Positions 50,859 through 59,190 of a stretch of 64,000 bases of DNA are shown here, one piece after another. Source of the DNA: Kutzneria buriramensis. GTDB taxonomy: Bacteria; Actinomycetota; Actinomycetes; Mycobacteriales; Pseudonocardiaceae. Positions within the stretch are counted from its first letter, which is position 1. Every line of letters begins with the position of its first letter. The translations under genes and the position numbers were made by a program. Location of the stretch: the NCBI RefSeq assembly GCF_003387475.1, contig NZ_QUNO01000013.1, positions 186,001-250,000 of the forward strand. The letters run 5' to 3'. Below the pieces are notes generated by a model. That model worked only from the letters and a program-made list of their open reading frames with translations, searched no databases and was not told the DNA's origin.

Positions 50859-50961
50859 GGTGCTCGGCGCGGAGTGGTTCCCGCAGGAGCACGTTGTCCC
50901 ACAGGTAGATCATCGCCGCCGCGAGGTAGTCGGCGGCCCGCCGGTACCGGTCCGCGGTCAC
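50790..50961 (-). pseudogene. Phosphoketolase (XFP) 5' fragment, frameshifted
   Basis: From GTG 50961 the frame gives [21 protein letters not shown] and [10 protein letters not shown], closely resembling phosphoketolase N-termini (ANYLSVGQIYL.DNPLLREPL..EHIKPRLLGHWG). After a frameshift it continues as [20 protein letters not shown] (family: GTTPGLNFIYAHLNR). Only about 60 of some 800 residues remain. It overlaps the end of the SRPBCC gene by four bases and lies antisense to the holin-like gene tail. Confidence 0.75.
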
Positions 50962-51488
50962 GACAACCCGCTGAAGTTCGCCGGCGCGACACCCTCCATG
51001 TCACCGAGGGCCGGATCGGGCTGCACCGGCTGTCTCGGCAGGTCCAGGTTGATCTGGCCGGTCGGCGACGCGGCCTCGCCCCTCGCCTCGGCGCCGTGCT
51101 GTTCGATCAACGCCTTGAAGCGGGTGAGGTTGCCGCCGATCCGTACGGGCCCAGTCGCCCCGGCGGCCGCACCCGGGCCGTACCGCATCACCAGCGTCAC
51201 TCGCGTAACGGTCTGGTTGATGGGCTGGAATACGACCACGCCGCCGTGCGGCACCCCGTCGACGGCGACCCAGGCCACCAGCTCGTCCGGGTGTTCGGCG
51301 ATGATCTGGACATCGAACTCCCGCTCGACACCGGCGATCCTGGTCACCCAGTGAACCAGCGTGTCGTCGACTTGATCCACATGCTCGACGCCGTCCATGA
51401 AGGCCGGAAAGGACTCGAACCGTGTCCACTGGGTATAGACGGTCCGCACCGGCACATCAACGTCGATGAACTTCGCGATCGTGGTCAT
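50958..51488 (-). CDS. SRPBCC-fold (polyketide cyclase-like) protein
   Basis: 176 residues. The domain reads [28 protein letters not shown], typical of the coenzyme-Q-binding/SRPBCC group, and continues to about residue 145. A Pro/Gln-rich tail follows. These fold into a hydrophobic cavity that binds lipids or aromatic compounds. ATG 51488 has no ribosome binding site; upstream, in the same frame, is a fragment of a LigD polymerase gene, so the native promoter may be gone. Confidence 0.7.
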   Translation of the reverse strand: MTTIAKFIDVDVPVRTVYTQWTRFESFPAFMDGVEHVDQVDDTLVHWVTRIAGVEREFDVQIIAEHPDELVAWVAVDGVPHGGVVVFQPINQTVTRVTLVMRYGPGAAAGATGPVRIGGNLTRFKALIEQHGAEARGEAASPTGQINLDLPRQPVQPDPALGDMEGVAPANFSGLS

Positions 51489-51632
51489 GTAGTGCGGATA
51501 CCCGGCGCGAACCCGCTGAACCAGGCAGTCCGCGCGGAGGGTCGCGCTCTCGACGTCGTCGGTCCGCCCGACCGCAAGCTGCGGAACATGCAGTTCCAGC
51601 GCGGCCAGGTTCGCCGCCCATGCCAGAGCTGG
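51489..51632 (-). pseudogene. LigD polymerase-domain fragment
   Basis: In frame with the SRPBCC gene, the 47 codons upstream read WAANLAALELHVPQLAVGRT and then DDVESATLRADCLV. This matches the conserved LigD primase-polymerase segment (VWAANLAALELHVPQW.V...R...LVFDLDPG). There is no start codon, and the usual DLDPG does not follow. It is an isolated piece of a non-homologous end-joining ligase gene. Confidence 0.65.
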
Positions 51633-53342
51633 CTACCTGGTCAGCGTCGCGATGGCGGCCGCGTAGCCGCCGTCGGTGGCGGTCAAGGTGACCGATGTCC
51701 AGTTGCCGGTCGGGGTGGTGTAGGTGAACGAGGGCGAGGTGGCCGGTCCCGTTGCCGGGACGGTAAGGGTGGCGACCGTCGCAGCGCTGTTGTCGCGGAC
51801 CGTGATGGTGCCGCCGGCGTTGTTCACCGTGTTGCCCAGCGCGTCGGTCACGCTCACCTTGGCGTTGAACGACTTGTTAGGGCCGATACCGCTCACCGTG
51901 CAGGTGAACAGGCACGATTGCGACACTGTTCCGTTGGTTGCCGATACCGATGTCCAGGCCAGGTTGGCTGGGGCGCCGGGGGAGACGGTGATGCTGGCGG
52001 TTGTCGCGGTGAGTGTCCCGTCGCTGACCTTCAGCGTCGTGGTCTCGGCGCTCACCAGTGTGATCGACACGGTCGCGGTGCCGTTGGCGGCGAAGGTGAC
52101 CGGGTTGGCTGGATAGCTGGGTTTCTGTCCGGCGGGCGCGGCGTTCGGCCCTGAGAACGTCAGCGTTTTCGCGCCGCTGTAGCCGGTGGCCTGGTTCTGA
52201 TAGGCGTCCAGCGCGCTGACCGTCAGGGCGAACGCGGTGCCGGCGGTCGGCGATCCGGGCTGCGTCATGGCCAACTGGGTCGCGGCCGCGCCCTGCACGG
52301 TGAACGGCGCCGACGTCCCGGTGTTGGTGCCGTCGCGCACAGTGAGCGTGACGGTCTGCGCGAGAAAGCAGGTGATCGGGAGGTTGGACGCGATACCGGC
52401 GGTGAACGTGACCGGGTTGGCCGGATAGCTGGGGACCTGGCCGGTCAGCGCGGTGCCCGGCCCCGACCAGGTGAGGGTCTTGGTCCCGCTGTAGCCGGTG
52501 GCGGTGTTCTGGTAGGCGTCCTGCGCGGTGACGGTCACCGGTTGCGGTGTGCCGGCTGTGCGTGTCGAACCCGTGGACACTGCGAAGCCGCTTGCGTTGC
52601 CGGGGTTCACGGTGAGCGCGATGCTGCCGGACGCGTTGGGCCCGGACACGGTCAGCGTCGGCGTTTCCGCCCGGAACAGCGTCATCGGCACCGAGGCCAC
52701 GCCACCCGTGAACGTCACGGACGTGTTCCCGTTGGCGTAGAGGGGAACCGTGCCGTTGGGCGCGGTTCCGGGGCCGCTGAACACCAGCGTCTTCGCTCCA
52801 CTGTAGACGGTGTCGGTCTGACCGGCCGTCGTCGCGGTGATGGTCACGGTGCTGGCCGTGCCGGCGGTGAGGGTGGTGCCGCCGGAGGGTGTCAGCGTGA
52901 ACGTGTCGGTGGCGGTGATCGCATTGGCGCGGGGACTTTCCGGGCCGTGCCACGCGGCCAGCACCGGGGTGACCGTGTAGTACCACGTGCCGGCCGGCAC
53001 CGCGGTCTCGGTGCACGATGTGGCGGCGACCGGGACGGCCGCGCAACCGCCGTGGGCGGCGGCGACCGCGGTTCCGCCGGTGGCCGTCGGGTATCGGTTG
53101 ATCAGGTAGCCGGAGACCTGGCGGCCGCCCACGGTGGTGGCCGCCGCCCAGGTCACGGTCGCGGTGCTGCCGGCCAGGTTGGCCGTGGGCTGCGCGCCCG
53201 TGGCGACCGAGTCCGCGCGGGACACCGCCGGCACATTGGCCGCCTGCGCCGTCCAGTACGCCCATGCCGCGCCGGCCAGCGTGAACAGGCCCAGCCCGAT
53301 GCCGGCGGCCAGCAGCACGATCCTTTTGTTGATCGACATCAT
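51633..53342 (-). CDS. Exported protein with Ig-like repeats and AYW signal peptide
   Basis: 569 residues. The signal region ends LAGAAWAYWTAQA. A fibronectin-type III-like domain (about 50-140) precedes at least three Ig-like repeats of about 110 residues, each containing YSG-K-L-FSGP and YPANPVTF-like segments. The C-terminal part (about 455-569) is another beta-sandwich with two cysteines. No catalytic motif is seen, so it is probably a surface or matrix protein. It overlaps or abuts three further exported proteins in the same direction. Confidence 0.75.
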   Translation of the reverse strand: MMSINKRIVLLAAGIGLGLFTLAGAAWAYWTAQAANVPAVSRADSVATGAQPTANLAGSTATVTWAAATTVGGRQVSGYLINRYPTATGGTAVAAAHGGCAAVPVAATSCTETAVPAGTWYYTVTPVLAAWHGPESPRANAITATDTFTLTPSGGTTLTAGTASTVTITATTAGQTDTVYSGAKTLVFSGPGTAPNGTVPLYANGNTSVTFTGGVASVPMTLFRAETPTLTVSGPNASGSIALTVNPGNASGFAVSTGSTRTAGTPQPVTVTAQDAYQNTATGYSGTKTLTWSGPGTALTGQVPSYPANPVTFTAGIASNLPITCFLAQTVTLTVRDGTNTGTSAPFTVQGAAATQLAMTQPGSPTAGTAFALTVSALDAYQNQATGYSGAKTLTFSGPNAAPAGQKPSYPANPVTFAANGTATVSITLVSAETTTLKVSDGTLTATTASITVSPGAPANLAWTSVSATNGTVSQSCLFTCTVSGIGPNKSFNAKVSVTDALGNTVNNAGGTITVRDNSAATVATLTVPATGPATSPSFTYTTPTGNWTSVTLTATDGGYAAAIATLTR

Positions 53343-53815
53343 TTCCGCACCGTCACCGTGACTGGAAGGGAGAACGACTGACCCTGGCAGGTGGTGGCCG
53401 ATGTCGTGTCCATCGACACCGCGCCGGCCAGGTCGAGCACCGTGGACTGGCTGGGGGGCAACGTGAACTGCGCGGCGCTGAAGTCGGTGGGCGCGGTGAA
53501 CACGATGCCGGTGGGTGCGCAGTTGTTGGCGGCCTGTGCCGGGCCGGTCGCGGCGATCGCGATGACCTGCACGGGATAGCCGTTGGGGTTGTTCACCTTC
53601 ACGACCGCGTCGGCCGTCCCGCCGGGATAGAGCGTGTTCTGGGCGGTTTCGCCGGTCAGGGCGGCGGCATTGATCGTCATCGTGCCGGTGCTGGCGGCGC
53701 CGGACCCGGCGGCGGCGGTGCTCCAGTAGGCGTAGGCGATTCCGGTGCCGGCCAGCGACGCTGCGGTCGCCACGAGCAGGACACGTACCGCGCGGTGGCC
53801 GGCCATCGAGGTCAC
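53339..53815 (-). CDS. Small exported protein with AYW signal peptide
   Basis: About 158 residues. The signal peptide ends TGIAYAYWSTAAAG, followed by a beta-rich domain with two cysteines (NNCAPTG, TTCQGQ) and ending LPVTVTVRK. GTG 53815 overlaps the previous stop (GTGA), and its own stop overlaps the start region of the large repeat protein. It resembles TasA/camelysin-type exported fibre proteins in its overall plan, but no sequence proof is available. Confidence 0.7.
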   Translation of the reverse strand: MTSMAGHRAVRVLLVATAASLAGTGIAYAYWSTAAAGSGAASTGTMTINAAALTGETAQNTLYPGGTADAVVKVNNPNGYPVQVIAIAATGPAQAANNCAPTGIVFTAPTDFSAAQFTLPPSQSTVLDLAGAVSMDTTSATTCQGQSFSLPVTVTVRK

Positions 53816-54306
53816 GATCCCTGTCCCTGTCCGGTGCCGGTGTATGCCAGGGACACCGTCACGTTCCGGCACCTGTCCTGGTTGACCGGTCGGTCGATCA
53901 TGCCGATTCGGGGCAGCGCGGTGGCCGCCACACCCAGCTGGGTCAGCGACGCGGTCTGGTTCGCGCCGATGGTCAACGGATAGCTGCCGGCGTACTGGGT
54001 GGTGCTGAAATTGGACGCGTCGCAGGCCGTGCCCGCGCTGGAACCGGTGACCGCCACGGTCAGGACGCTGATCGCGATCGCCTGGTTGTTGGTGTTGCGC
54101 AGGGTCAGGTTCAGCGGCAGCGGCGGACTGCCGGGGGCGAGCTTGCCGGCCAGGTCGCCGGAGATCACGAACGGCTGGTGCCCGGGGTTCGCCGACTGCT
54201 GGCCGCCGGCCGCCGTAGCCACCGCGACCGTGCCGCCGGCGATCAGGCCACCGGCCAGCGCGCACGATGCGACCAGGATGACGTTGCGGCGGCTCGCGCT
54301 GCGCAT
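53812..54306 (-). CDS. Small exported beta-rich protein
   Basis: About 164 residues with an N-terminal hydrophobic segment (NVILVASCALAGGLIAGGTVAVATA) and a domain holding CDASNFSTTQY and CRNVTVSLAYTG. The cysteine-flanked motifs match those in the protein at 54404 (CDATDYTLS, CKGATVNLAY), so the two are homologous. It lacks the AYW end. ATG 54306 or GTG 54309 starts it. Coupled to the next gene by GTGA. Confidence 0.7.
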   Translation of the reverse strand: MRSASRRNVILVASCALAGGLIAGGTVAVATAAGGQQSANPGHQPFVISGDLAGKLAPGSPPLPLNLTLRNTNNQAIAISVLTVAVTGSSAGTACDASNFSTTQYAGSYPLTIGANQTASLTQLGVAATALPRIGMIDRPVNQDRCRNVTVSLAYTGTGQGQGS

Positions 54307-54332
54307 CACTTGTCCCCGTTCGGTTCGGTTTG

Positions 54333-54362
54333 ATGGGCGACGCCTGAATGGGCGACGCCTGA
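54333..54362. repeat. Two tandem 15-bp repeats
   Basis: ATGGGCGACGCCTGA occurs twice without spacing in the gap between two exported-protein genes. It ends next to a terminator hairpin. Confidence 0.9.
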
Positions 54363-54363
54363 G

Positions 54364-54394
54364 GGGTGGGGCCGGCCGGAGGGCTGCCCCACCC
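54364..54394 (-). terminator. Terminator hairpin after the 54404 gene
   Basis: GGGTGGGGC / GCCCCACCC, a perfect 9-bp stem with a 13-base loop, lies nine bases beyond the stop on the minus strand. It could uncouple the first gene from the next three. Confidence 0.6.
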
Positions 54395-54403
54395 GGACGG
54401 CGG

Positions 54404-54886
54404 TCAGTTGGTGCTGTAGGCCAGGTTCACGGTCGCGCCCTTGCAGGCGTCCTGGTTGCTGGCGGTCTTGTCGTTGAAGCCCAAGGTCGCGCCGGTGAAC
54501 GTGATGGTCTGCCCCGGCGTCAGGTCCGTGTTGACCGTCATGGCCGGGTTGGACAGCGTGTAGTCGGTCGCGTCACACGTGCCCGCGGCGGCGCCCGCCG
54601 CCTTGGTCACCGACGCGATGGACACCGTGACGGTGTTGACGTAGGCGTTGTTGGCGGCGGTGTTCTTCACCGTGCCGCTGATCGGTTCGGCCGCCACGCC
54701 CGGCGCGAGGTCGGTCGGCGCGCTGGTCTGGGTGACGGTCAGGCTGCTGGCGCCGCTGGAGGTCGATCCGGTGCCGGTGCCGCTGCCGGTGGTGGACCAG
54801 TACGCGAACGCGACACCGCCGCCCAGCGCGGTCATGACCACGGCCCCCGCCGCGACGAGCTTGGCCCTCCTGCTGAACTTGCTCAT
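54404..54886 (-). CDS. Small exported protein with AYW signal peptide
   Basis: 160 residues. The signal peptide ends LGGGVAFAYWSTTGSG, then a Ser/Gly/Thr linker and a beta-rich domain with CDATDYTLS and CKGATVNLAYSTN. ATG 54886 follows AGGGAG. It is first of four exported proteins in the same direction. The terminator after it may make it the most abundant product, as seen for major matrix proteins, which is inference. Confidence 0.75.
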   Translation of the reverse strand: MSKFSRRAKLVAAGAVVMTALGGGVAFAYWSTTGSGTGTGSTSSGASSLTVTQTSAPTDLAPGVAAEPISGTVKNTAANNAYVNTVTVSIASVTKAAGAAAGTCDATDYTLSNPAMTVNTDLTPGQTITFTGATLGFNDKTASNQDACKGATVNLAYSTN

Positions 54887-55554
54887 GCGAGAACTCCCTG
54901 AATAGCCGGATTTGTGTTCGTCCCTCGGCGGTGTGCGCTGCGAGGCGCCTGTCGTCCGCTGCCAGGGACATCGCGCATTCGGGCGACCGCGCACCGGTTG
55001 AGCGGGGTTATGAACCGAACGACGACACGACTGCGAGCGATCGGCCGACACTGTCGGCCGATCGACCTACACGCGGCGCCCAGGCACGTCAGGGACGCGG
55101 GCCGGGTCTGCGGTCCGGACCGAGCACACGGATTCGGTCGCCGAGCAGTTCCTCGATGGCAGCGCCAAACCGGTGCCACGGGTTTCCGCGACCGGCGCGA
55201 CACGATGTGACGGATGATGAGCCCCAGACACACCATCCATAGTGGACGCACCGCCGGACCGAACTCCGCGACAGGATCATCCCCGCTGCGCTCTGGGCCG
55301 AGCCGGCCGCCACGGTGCGGTCGACGCCTGCCGCGCATGAACGTGGACCTGAGCGTGGCTGGCCAGACGGTGGTAGGCGGCGACGACTTGACGCGCCGTC
55401 TCGTAGCTGACCCATCGGTCCCGCGGCGGTGAGTGGGCCATTTTACGACGCTGACGTCATGTGGGCAGGCGGCCGCGTGTGCGGCCTCTTATTCGGGCAA
55501 CTCCCTCCGATGAAGAATCGGTTTCGTGCTCGACAGAAATTCGGAGGAGAGGCA
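54887..55554. other. Intergenic region, 668 bp
   Basis: No supported gene. It contains a 27-bp palindrome at 55038-55064 and the promoters of the exported-protein genes and the 55555 gene. Short frames on both strands (for example 55089-55415 minus) lack codon bias and family motifs. Confidence 0.5.
55038..55064. repeat. Perfect 27-bp palindrome
   Basis: CGATCGGCCGACA and TGTCGGCCGATCG are exact reverse complements around a single C. It lies 152 bp upstream of the first exported-protein gene, where it could be an operator; a terminator for an unseen transcript is the alternative. Confidence 0.7.
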
Positions 55555-55917
55555 GTGCCAGGAACCCGTCGTGTGACGTCGCGGCGTACTGAAACCGTCA
55601 AGCAGGAGAAGGAAAGTGGCACCTCCCTGCGCGTTCCCGTGCCGATCGTGGGCATGCGGGTGACCGATGTGCATCTGCCCCCGTTGCCGGGTGAGGACGC
55701 CCTTGCGAAAGTCCGTTCGGCGCTGCCCTCACCGCCGAGCCTGGCGTTCATCGCCGGCCTCGCCGTCATGGGCATCCTCAGCATCCTGGAGTGGCCGGTG
55801 GTGGTGGTCGCCGTGGCCGGCGTGACGCTGACCGACCGGATGGCGCGCAAGCAGGCCCACATCCAGCAGCAGCCTGAAGGCCCCGAGGGTTCCGCCAGCG
55901 ACGCGGGCGATGAGTGA
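55555..55917 (+). CDS. Hypothetical single-helix membrane protein
   Basis: 120 residues. A basic N-terminus (TRRVTSRRTETVKQEKE) is followed by a short beta-like segment (RVTDVHLPPLPGEDALAK) and a transmembrane region (SLAFIAGLAVMGILSILEW then VVVVAVAGVTL), with a hydrophilic Gln/Glu-rich tail. GTG 55555 is fixed by GGAGGAG. No family was recognised. Confidence 0.65.
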   Translation: MPGTRRVTSRRTETVKQEKESGTSLRVPVPIVGMRVTDVHLPPLPGEDALAKVRSALPSPPSLAFIAGLAVMGILSILEWPVVVVAVAGVTLTDRMARKQAHIQQQPEGPEGSASDAGDE

Positions 55918-56001
55918 TGAACAGTCGGCTGTACGCGGCCTCCGTCGACCACGTCGTCCTGTGAGACTGACCATGTGCCCGCGTCGCGAAAGGCGGCGAG
56001 G

Positions 56002-56574
56002 GTGACAACGATCGGGCAAGCCGTGGGCGCGTTCATCGCGACCAACATCGACGGCTTCTTGGTGCTGCTGCTGCTTGTGGCCCGCGCCGCCGGCCGGGCC
56101 GGCGGTCTCGCCAAGGTGTTTTTCGGTCAGTTTCTGGGATTTGCCGGCATCCTCGTCCTGTCGGGCGTGGCCGCGCTGGTGATCAGCGGACTACCGGACG
56201 ACGTGCGTCCGTGGCTTGGCTTGCCGGCAATCGCACTCGGGATCCGAGCCGCGTTGCAACTGCGTCGGGGCCAAGGCAGTCCGGCACTGGCCGCGGGTCC
56301 CAGCGTGCTGAGTGCCGCCACCATCACGTTCACCAAGGGCGGTGACAACATCAGCGTGTACGTCCCGATCTTCGCGGTGGTCGGCTTGACCGCAACCTGT
56401 ACGTACGTTGTGGTCTTCCTGGTGCTGCTCGCCCTGATGTGCGGAGCCGGGTGGTTGATCGCTACGAAGACGGTCGTCGCACCGCTGCTGGCGCAGTGGG
56501 GGCCCGTGCTGCTGCCCGCCGTCCTGATCGGGGCTGGAGTCCTGGTGATTGCCCAGGAGTTGTGGTTTGACTAG
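56002..56574 (+). CDS. CadD-like cadmium resistance / LysE-superfamily transporter
   Basis: 190 residues with five to six hydrophobic segments and the family features TNIDGFLVLLLL near the N-terminus, FFGQFLGF, and FTKGGDNISVYVPIFA in the middle. These match CadD cadmium-resistance proteins. It may export Cd(II) or an organic cation. GTG 56002 is the likely start; GTG 55975 adds nine residues. It is apparently single. Confidence 0.8.
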   Translation: MTTIGQAVGAFIATNIDGFLVLLLLVARAAGRAGGLAKVFFGQFLGFAGILVLSGVAALVISGLPDDVRPWLGLPAIALGIRAALQLRRGQGSPALAAGPSVLSAATITFTKGGDNISVYVPIFAVVGLTATCTYVVVFLVLLALMCGAGWLIATKTVVAPLLAQWGPVLLPAVLIGAGVLVIAQELWFD

Positions 56575-56759
56575 GTGGCAGCCGACGTTCGCCTGGGTTG
56601 GGAGACAGGAGAGCATCCCCGTCTGTGACAGCCGCGCCATGCGAACTCCCGCACTCGCTCGACAGCCCTGGTCCCGCCGGCGCCCACGACCAGCACGACT
56701 GTCACAAACTCCCCCGCTGTCCGGTCTTCGCTGGTGACGACGACCGTGAGGAGATTTCA

Positions 56760-57179
56760 GTGACAGAACGGTTTCCAGCGCCGGAGCAGGGTCTGATCGT
56801 GACGCACTTCCTGACCGTGCGCGACGTCCGGGTCTCGCGCGAGTTCTACGCCGACGTCTTCGGCGGGCACGTCGTGCTGGCCGAGAACCCCGCCACCGTG
56901 CGCGTCGCCAACACGTGGATCATCATGAACCCCGGCGGCGGCCCCACCCCGGACAAGCCGGACGTGACCCTGACCGCACCCGAGCCCGGCGACCCGGTGT
57001 CGGCGTTCCTCAACGTCCGCGTGGCCGACATCGCGGAGTTCCACGCCCAGGCCCGCGCGAAGGGCGCAGAGTTCCTGACCGAGCCGCAGGACCGCGGGGC
57101 CGAGGTGCGGTGCTACCTCCGCGACCCGGACGGCTATCTGATCGAGATCGGCCAGACCACCGGTCTGCTCACCAGGTGA
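56760..57179 (+). CDS. VOC-family (glyoxalase-like) protein
   Basis: 139 residues of the vicinal-oxygen-chelate fold: THFLTVRDVRVSREFYADVF at the first module and CYLRDPDGYLIEIGQ at the last, the usual metal-ligand glutamate position (YLIEI). Members include glyoxalases, extradiol dioxygenases and resistance proteins. GTG 56760 follows GAGGAGATTTCA. Convergent with the cupin remnant across a 31-bp hairpin-bearing gap. Confidence 0.85.
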   Translation: MTERFPAPEQGLIVTHFLTVRDVRVSREFYADVFGGHVVLAENPATVRVANTWIIMNPGGGPTPDKPDVTLTAPEPGDPVSAFLNVRVADIAEFHAQARAKGAEFLTEPQDRGAEVRCYLRDPDGYLIEIGQTTGLLTR

Positions 57180-57181
57180 AC

Positions 57182-57205
57182 GCCGGCGGGCTCGCACCCG
57201 CCGGC
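57182..57205. terminator. Bidirectional terminator hairpin
   Basis: GCCGGCGGG / CCCGCCGGC, a perfect 9-bp stem with a six-base loop, between the convergent VOC gene and the cupin remnant. Confidence 0.65.
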
Positions 57206-57210
57206 AGCCG

Positions 57211-57613
57211 TCAGTCCATGAAGTACGAGTCGTGCCGGTCGAGGAAGTCGGCGCGCTCGTCCGCCGAGATCGGGCCGATCTTCTCGAAGTACTCCTCGCG
57301 GCGCGCCAGGCGTGAACAGCAGCAGCATCTCGGCCGGAGAGTCGGCGTCGTCGCGGAAGGCGTGCAGCCCGCCCTGCGGCATGTGGAGGAAGTCGCCGGC
57401 CTGGCCCTCGATCCACTCCTGCCCGTCGAACAGCCGAACCGTGCCGTCGAGGATGTAGAAGGACTCCGAGATCGTCCGATGAAAATGCGTGCTCGGCCCA
57501 CCGGCCCGCGGCTTCATCATCACGCGGTACAGGCCGAACTCGCCGCGCGTCAGCTCGGTGGTCGCCAGGTAGTGCATGCCGTCCCCGGGCGCGCCGAGGT
57601 CGGGTGGGGTGTC
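57211..57613 (-). pseudogene. Cupin-domain protein, frameshifted and 5'-truncated
   Basis: The reading TPPDLGAPGDGMHYLATTEL begins at about 57613 without a start codon, followed by a cupin core (THFHRTISESFYILDGTV, GDFLHMPQGGLHAF) and MLLLFTPGAP. Near 57308 a frameshift is needed to continue as EEYFEKIGPISADERADFLD to the stop at 57211. An internal ATG at 57577 could start a product with a wrong C-terminus. The 5' end abuts a tetR fragment on the other strand. Confidence 0.7.
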
Positions 57614-57618
57614 GGCCG

Positions 57619-57819
57619 CGCGGCGCGTACGAGGAGGAGATCGCCAAGGCCTTCACGGACACGCTGCGCGAGCTGGCACACCCGGACCCGGAGGCGGCCG
57701 CCCGGACGATTTCCCTGCTTGTCGACGGGTCCGTGGCGCACTCGATCGTCTACGGCGACTCCACGCCCATCAAGGACGCGCGCCGCATGGTGGAGATGTT
57801 GCTGGACCGTTCGTCCTGA
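57619..57819 (+). pseudogene. TetR-family regulator, C-terminal fragment
   Basis: The frame gives AYEEEIAKAFTDTLRELAHP, then DPEAAARTISLLVDGSVAHS and ARRMVEMLLDRSS, as at the end of TetR-type ligand domains (LLxDGAxxxA). The DNA-binding half is absent. The fragment begins within about 10 bp of where the cupin remnant loses its N-terminus, so both were cut by the same event. Confidence 0.65.
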
Positions 57820-57918
57820 TCGGGTCAGGCGAAGCTGTAGCCGATGGATCCTGGTTCCCGCAGCGGTGTCGCGAGGAGAATCCCTGTATCCCGAAGCGAA
57901 GAGCAGGGACAGGAGACC

Positions 57919-59121
57919 ATGGCTGACACCTCGACCCTGACGGCTTTCCCGTTCACGACGCCACCGAGCCTGAGCACGGACCCCGACGGCCTACGCCTGC
58001 TCGCCGAGGGCGCCATGGCCAGAGCGCGGATGACCAACGACGGCCAACAGGTGTGGCTGGCACTCGGCTACCACGCCAATCGCCAATGCTTGGGCGATCC
58101 CCGTCTGCTGCGCGAGCCGGCCACCCGACCGGGCAGTCCGGTCACGATTCCGTCGGTGGTCGGCGTCACCGATGTGCTCGCCGTGATGGACCCGCCCCGG
58201 CACACCCGAGTCCGCCGACTCCAGGCGGCCGCGTTCACCCCGCGCACGGTCGAACGCCTGACACCCCGCATCCAGACGCTGCTCGACCAACTGCTCGACG
58301 AACTGGCCGCCCAGGACGGCCCGGTCGACCTGATCCCCGCGTTCATCGCTCCCCTGCCGATCACCGTCATCGGCGAACTGCTCGGCATTCCCGAGTCCGA
58401 CCGCTCCCGGCTGCGCGGCTGGGCGGCCACGCTGATGAGCGACCTGCCGTTGGAGGAGGTCGGCCGGGCACACCAGGAGGTCGCCGCCTACCTGGCCGAA
58501 CTGATCGCCCGCAAGCGCGTCGAACCCGGCGAGGACCTGACCACCGCGCTCGTCACCGTGCACGACGAGGACGGCGACCGGCTGACCGAGCCGGAGCTGA
58601 TCATCAACCTCCAGACACTGATGATGGCCGGCCACGAGACCACCCTCAACCAACTCGCCAACGGCATCGTGGCGCTGTCGCGCAACCCCGACCAGCTCGA
58701 CCTGCTGCGCTCGGACCCGTCGTTGGCCGGCAACGCGGTCGAGGAGCTGTTGCGCTACGACAAGCTGCTCCACTCGATCATGCCGAAGATCGCGGGCGAG
58801 GACCTGGAGATCGAGGGCTATCCGATCCGCGAGGGCGAGGCGGTGATCTGCGTCCCGAACATCGCCAACCGGGACCCGGCCGTGTTCGAACGGCCGAACC
58901 AGCTCGACGTCACCCGGGCCAACGCGTCCGCCCACCTCAGCTTCAGCCACGGCGTGCACTTCTGCCTCGGCGCCAACCTGGCCAGGACCGAGCTGCAGGC
59001 GGCGCTCACCGCGTTGGTCACGCGTCTGCCCGGCCTGCGCCTCGCGGTCCCCGACGACGAACTACGGTGGCGGGAGGGCGCACTCACCCGGACCCTGCTG
59101 AGTCTGCCCGTGACCTGGTGA
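57919..59121 (+). CDS. Cytochrome P450 monooxygenase (class I bacterial)
   Basis: 400 residues with a complete P450 motif set: oxygen-activating AGHETT at 237-242, ExxR at 276-279 (EELLR), and the heme loop FSHGVHFCLG with C349. The length is normal. Bacterial P450s of this kind hydroxylate or epoxidise natural products and need separate ferredoxin and reductase partners, none of which is nearby. ACAGGAGACC fixes ATG 57919. It is a single gene ending at a strong shared terminator. Confidence 0.9.
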   Translation: MADTSTLTAFPFTTPPSLSTDPDGLRLLAEGAMARARMTNDGQQVWLALGYHANRQCLGDPRLLREPATRPGSPVTIPSVVGVTDVLAVMDPPRHTRVRRLQAAAFTPRTVERLTPRIQTLLDQLLDELAAQDGPVDLIPAFIAPLPITVIGELLGIPESDRSRLRGWAATLMSDLPLEEVGRAHQEVAAYLAELIARKRVEPGEDLTTALVTVHDEDGDRLTEPELIINLQTLMMAGHETTLNQLANGIVALSRNPDQLDLLRSDPSLAGNAVEELLRYDKLLHSIMPKIAGEDLEIEGYPIREGEAVICVPNIANRDPAVFERPNQLDVTRANASAHLSFSHGVHFCLGANLARTELQAALTALVTRLPGLRLAVPDDELRWREGALTRTLLSLPVTW

Positions 59122-59130
59122 TCCGTCGTC

Positions 59131-59182
59131 CCGACGATGCCGACGTCACCCCGGATCGGCGGGGCGACGTCGACATCGTCGG
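59131..59182. terminator. Strong bidirectional terminator
   Basis: A 22-bp stem with 20 matched pairs (left arm begins CCGACGATGCCGACGTCACC) around loop GGATCGGC lies exactly between the convergent P450 and phosphoesterase stops. Confidence 0.75.
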
Positions 59183-59190
59183 CGACGGGG

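Noticed and set aside
55089-55415. A 108-codon minus-strand frame in the 668-bp gap
   Set aside because: Third positions lack the strong G/C bias of neighbours and no motif was recognised.
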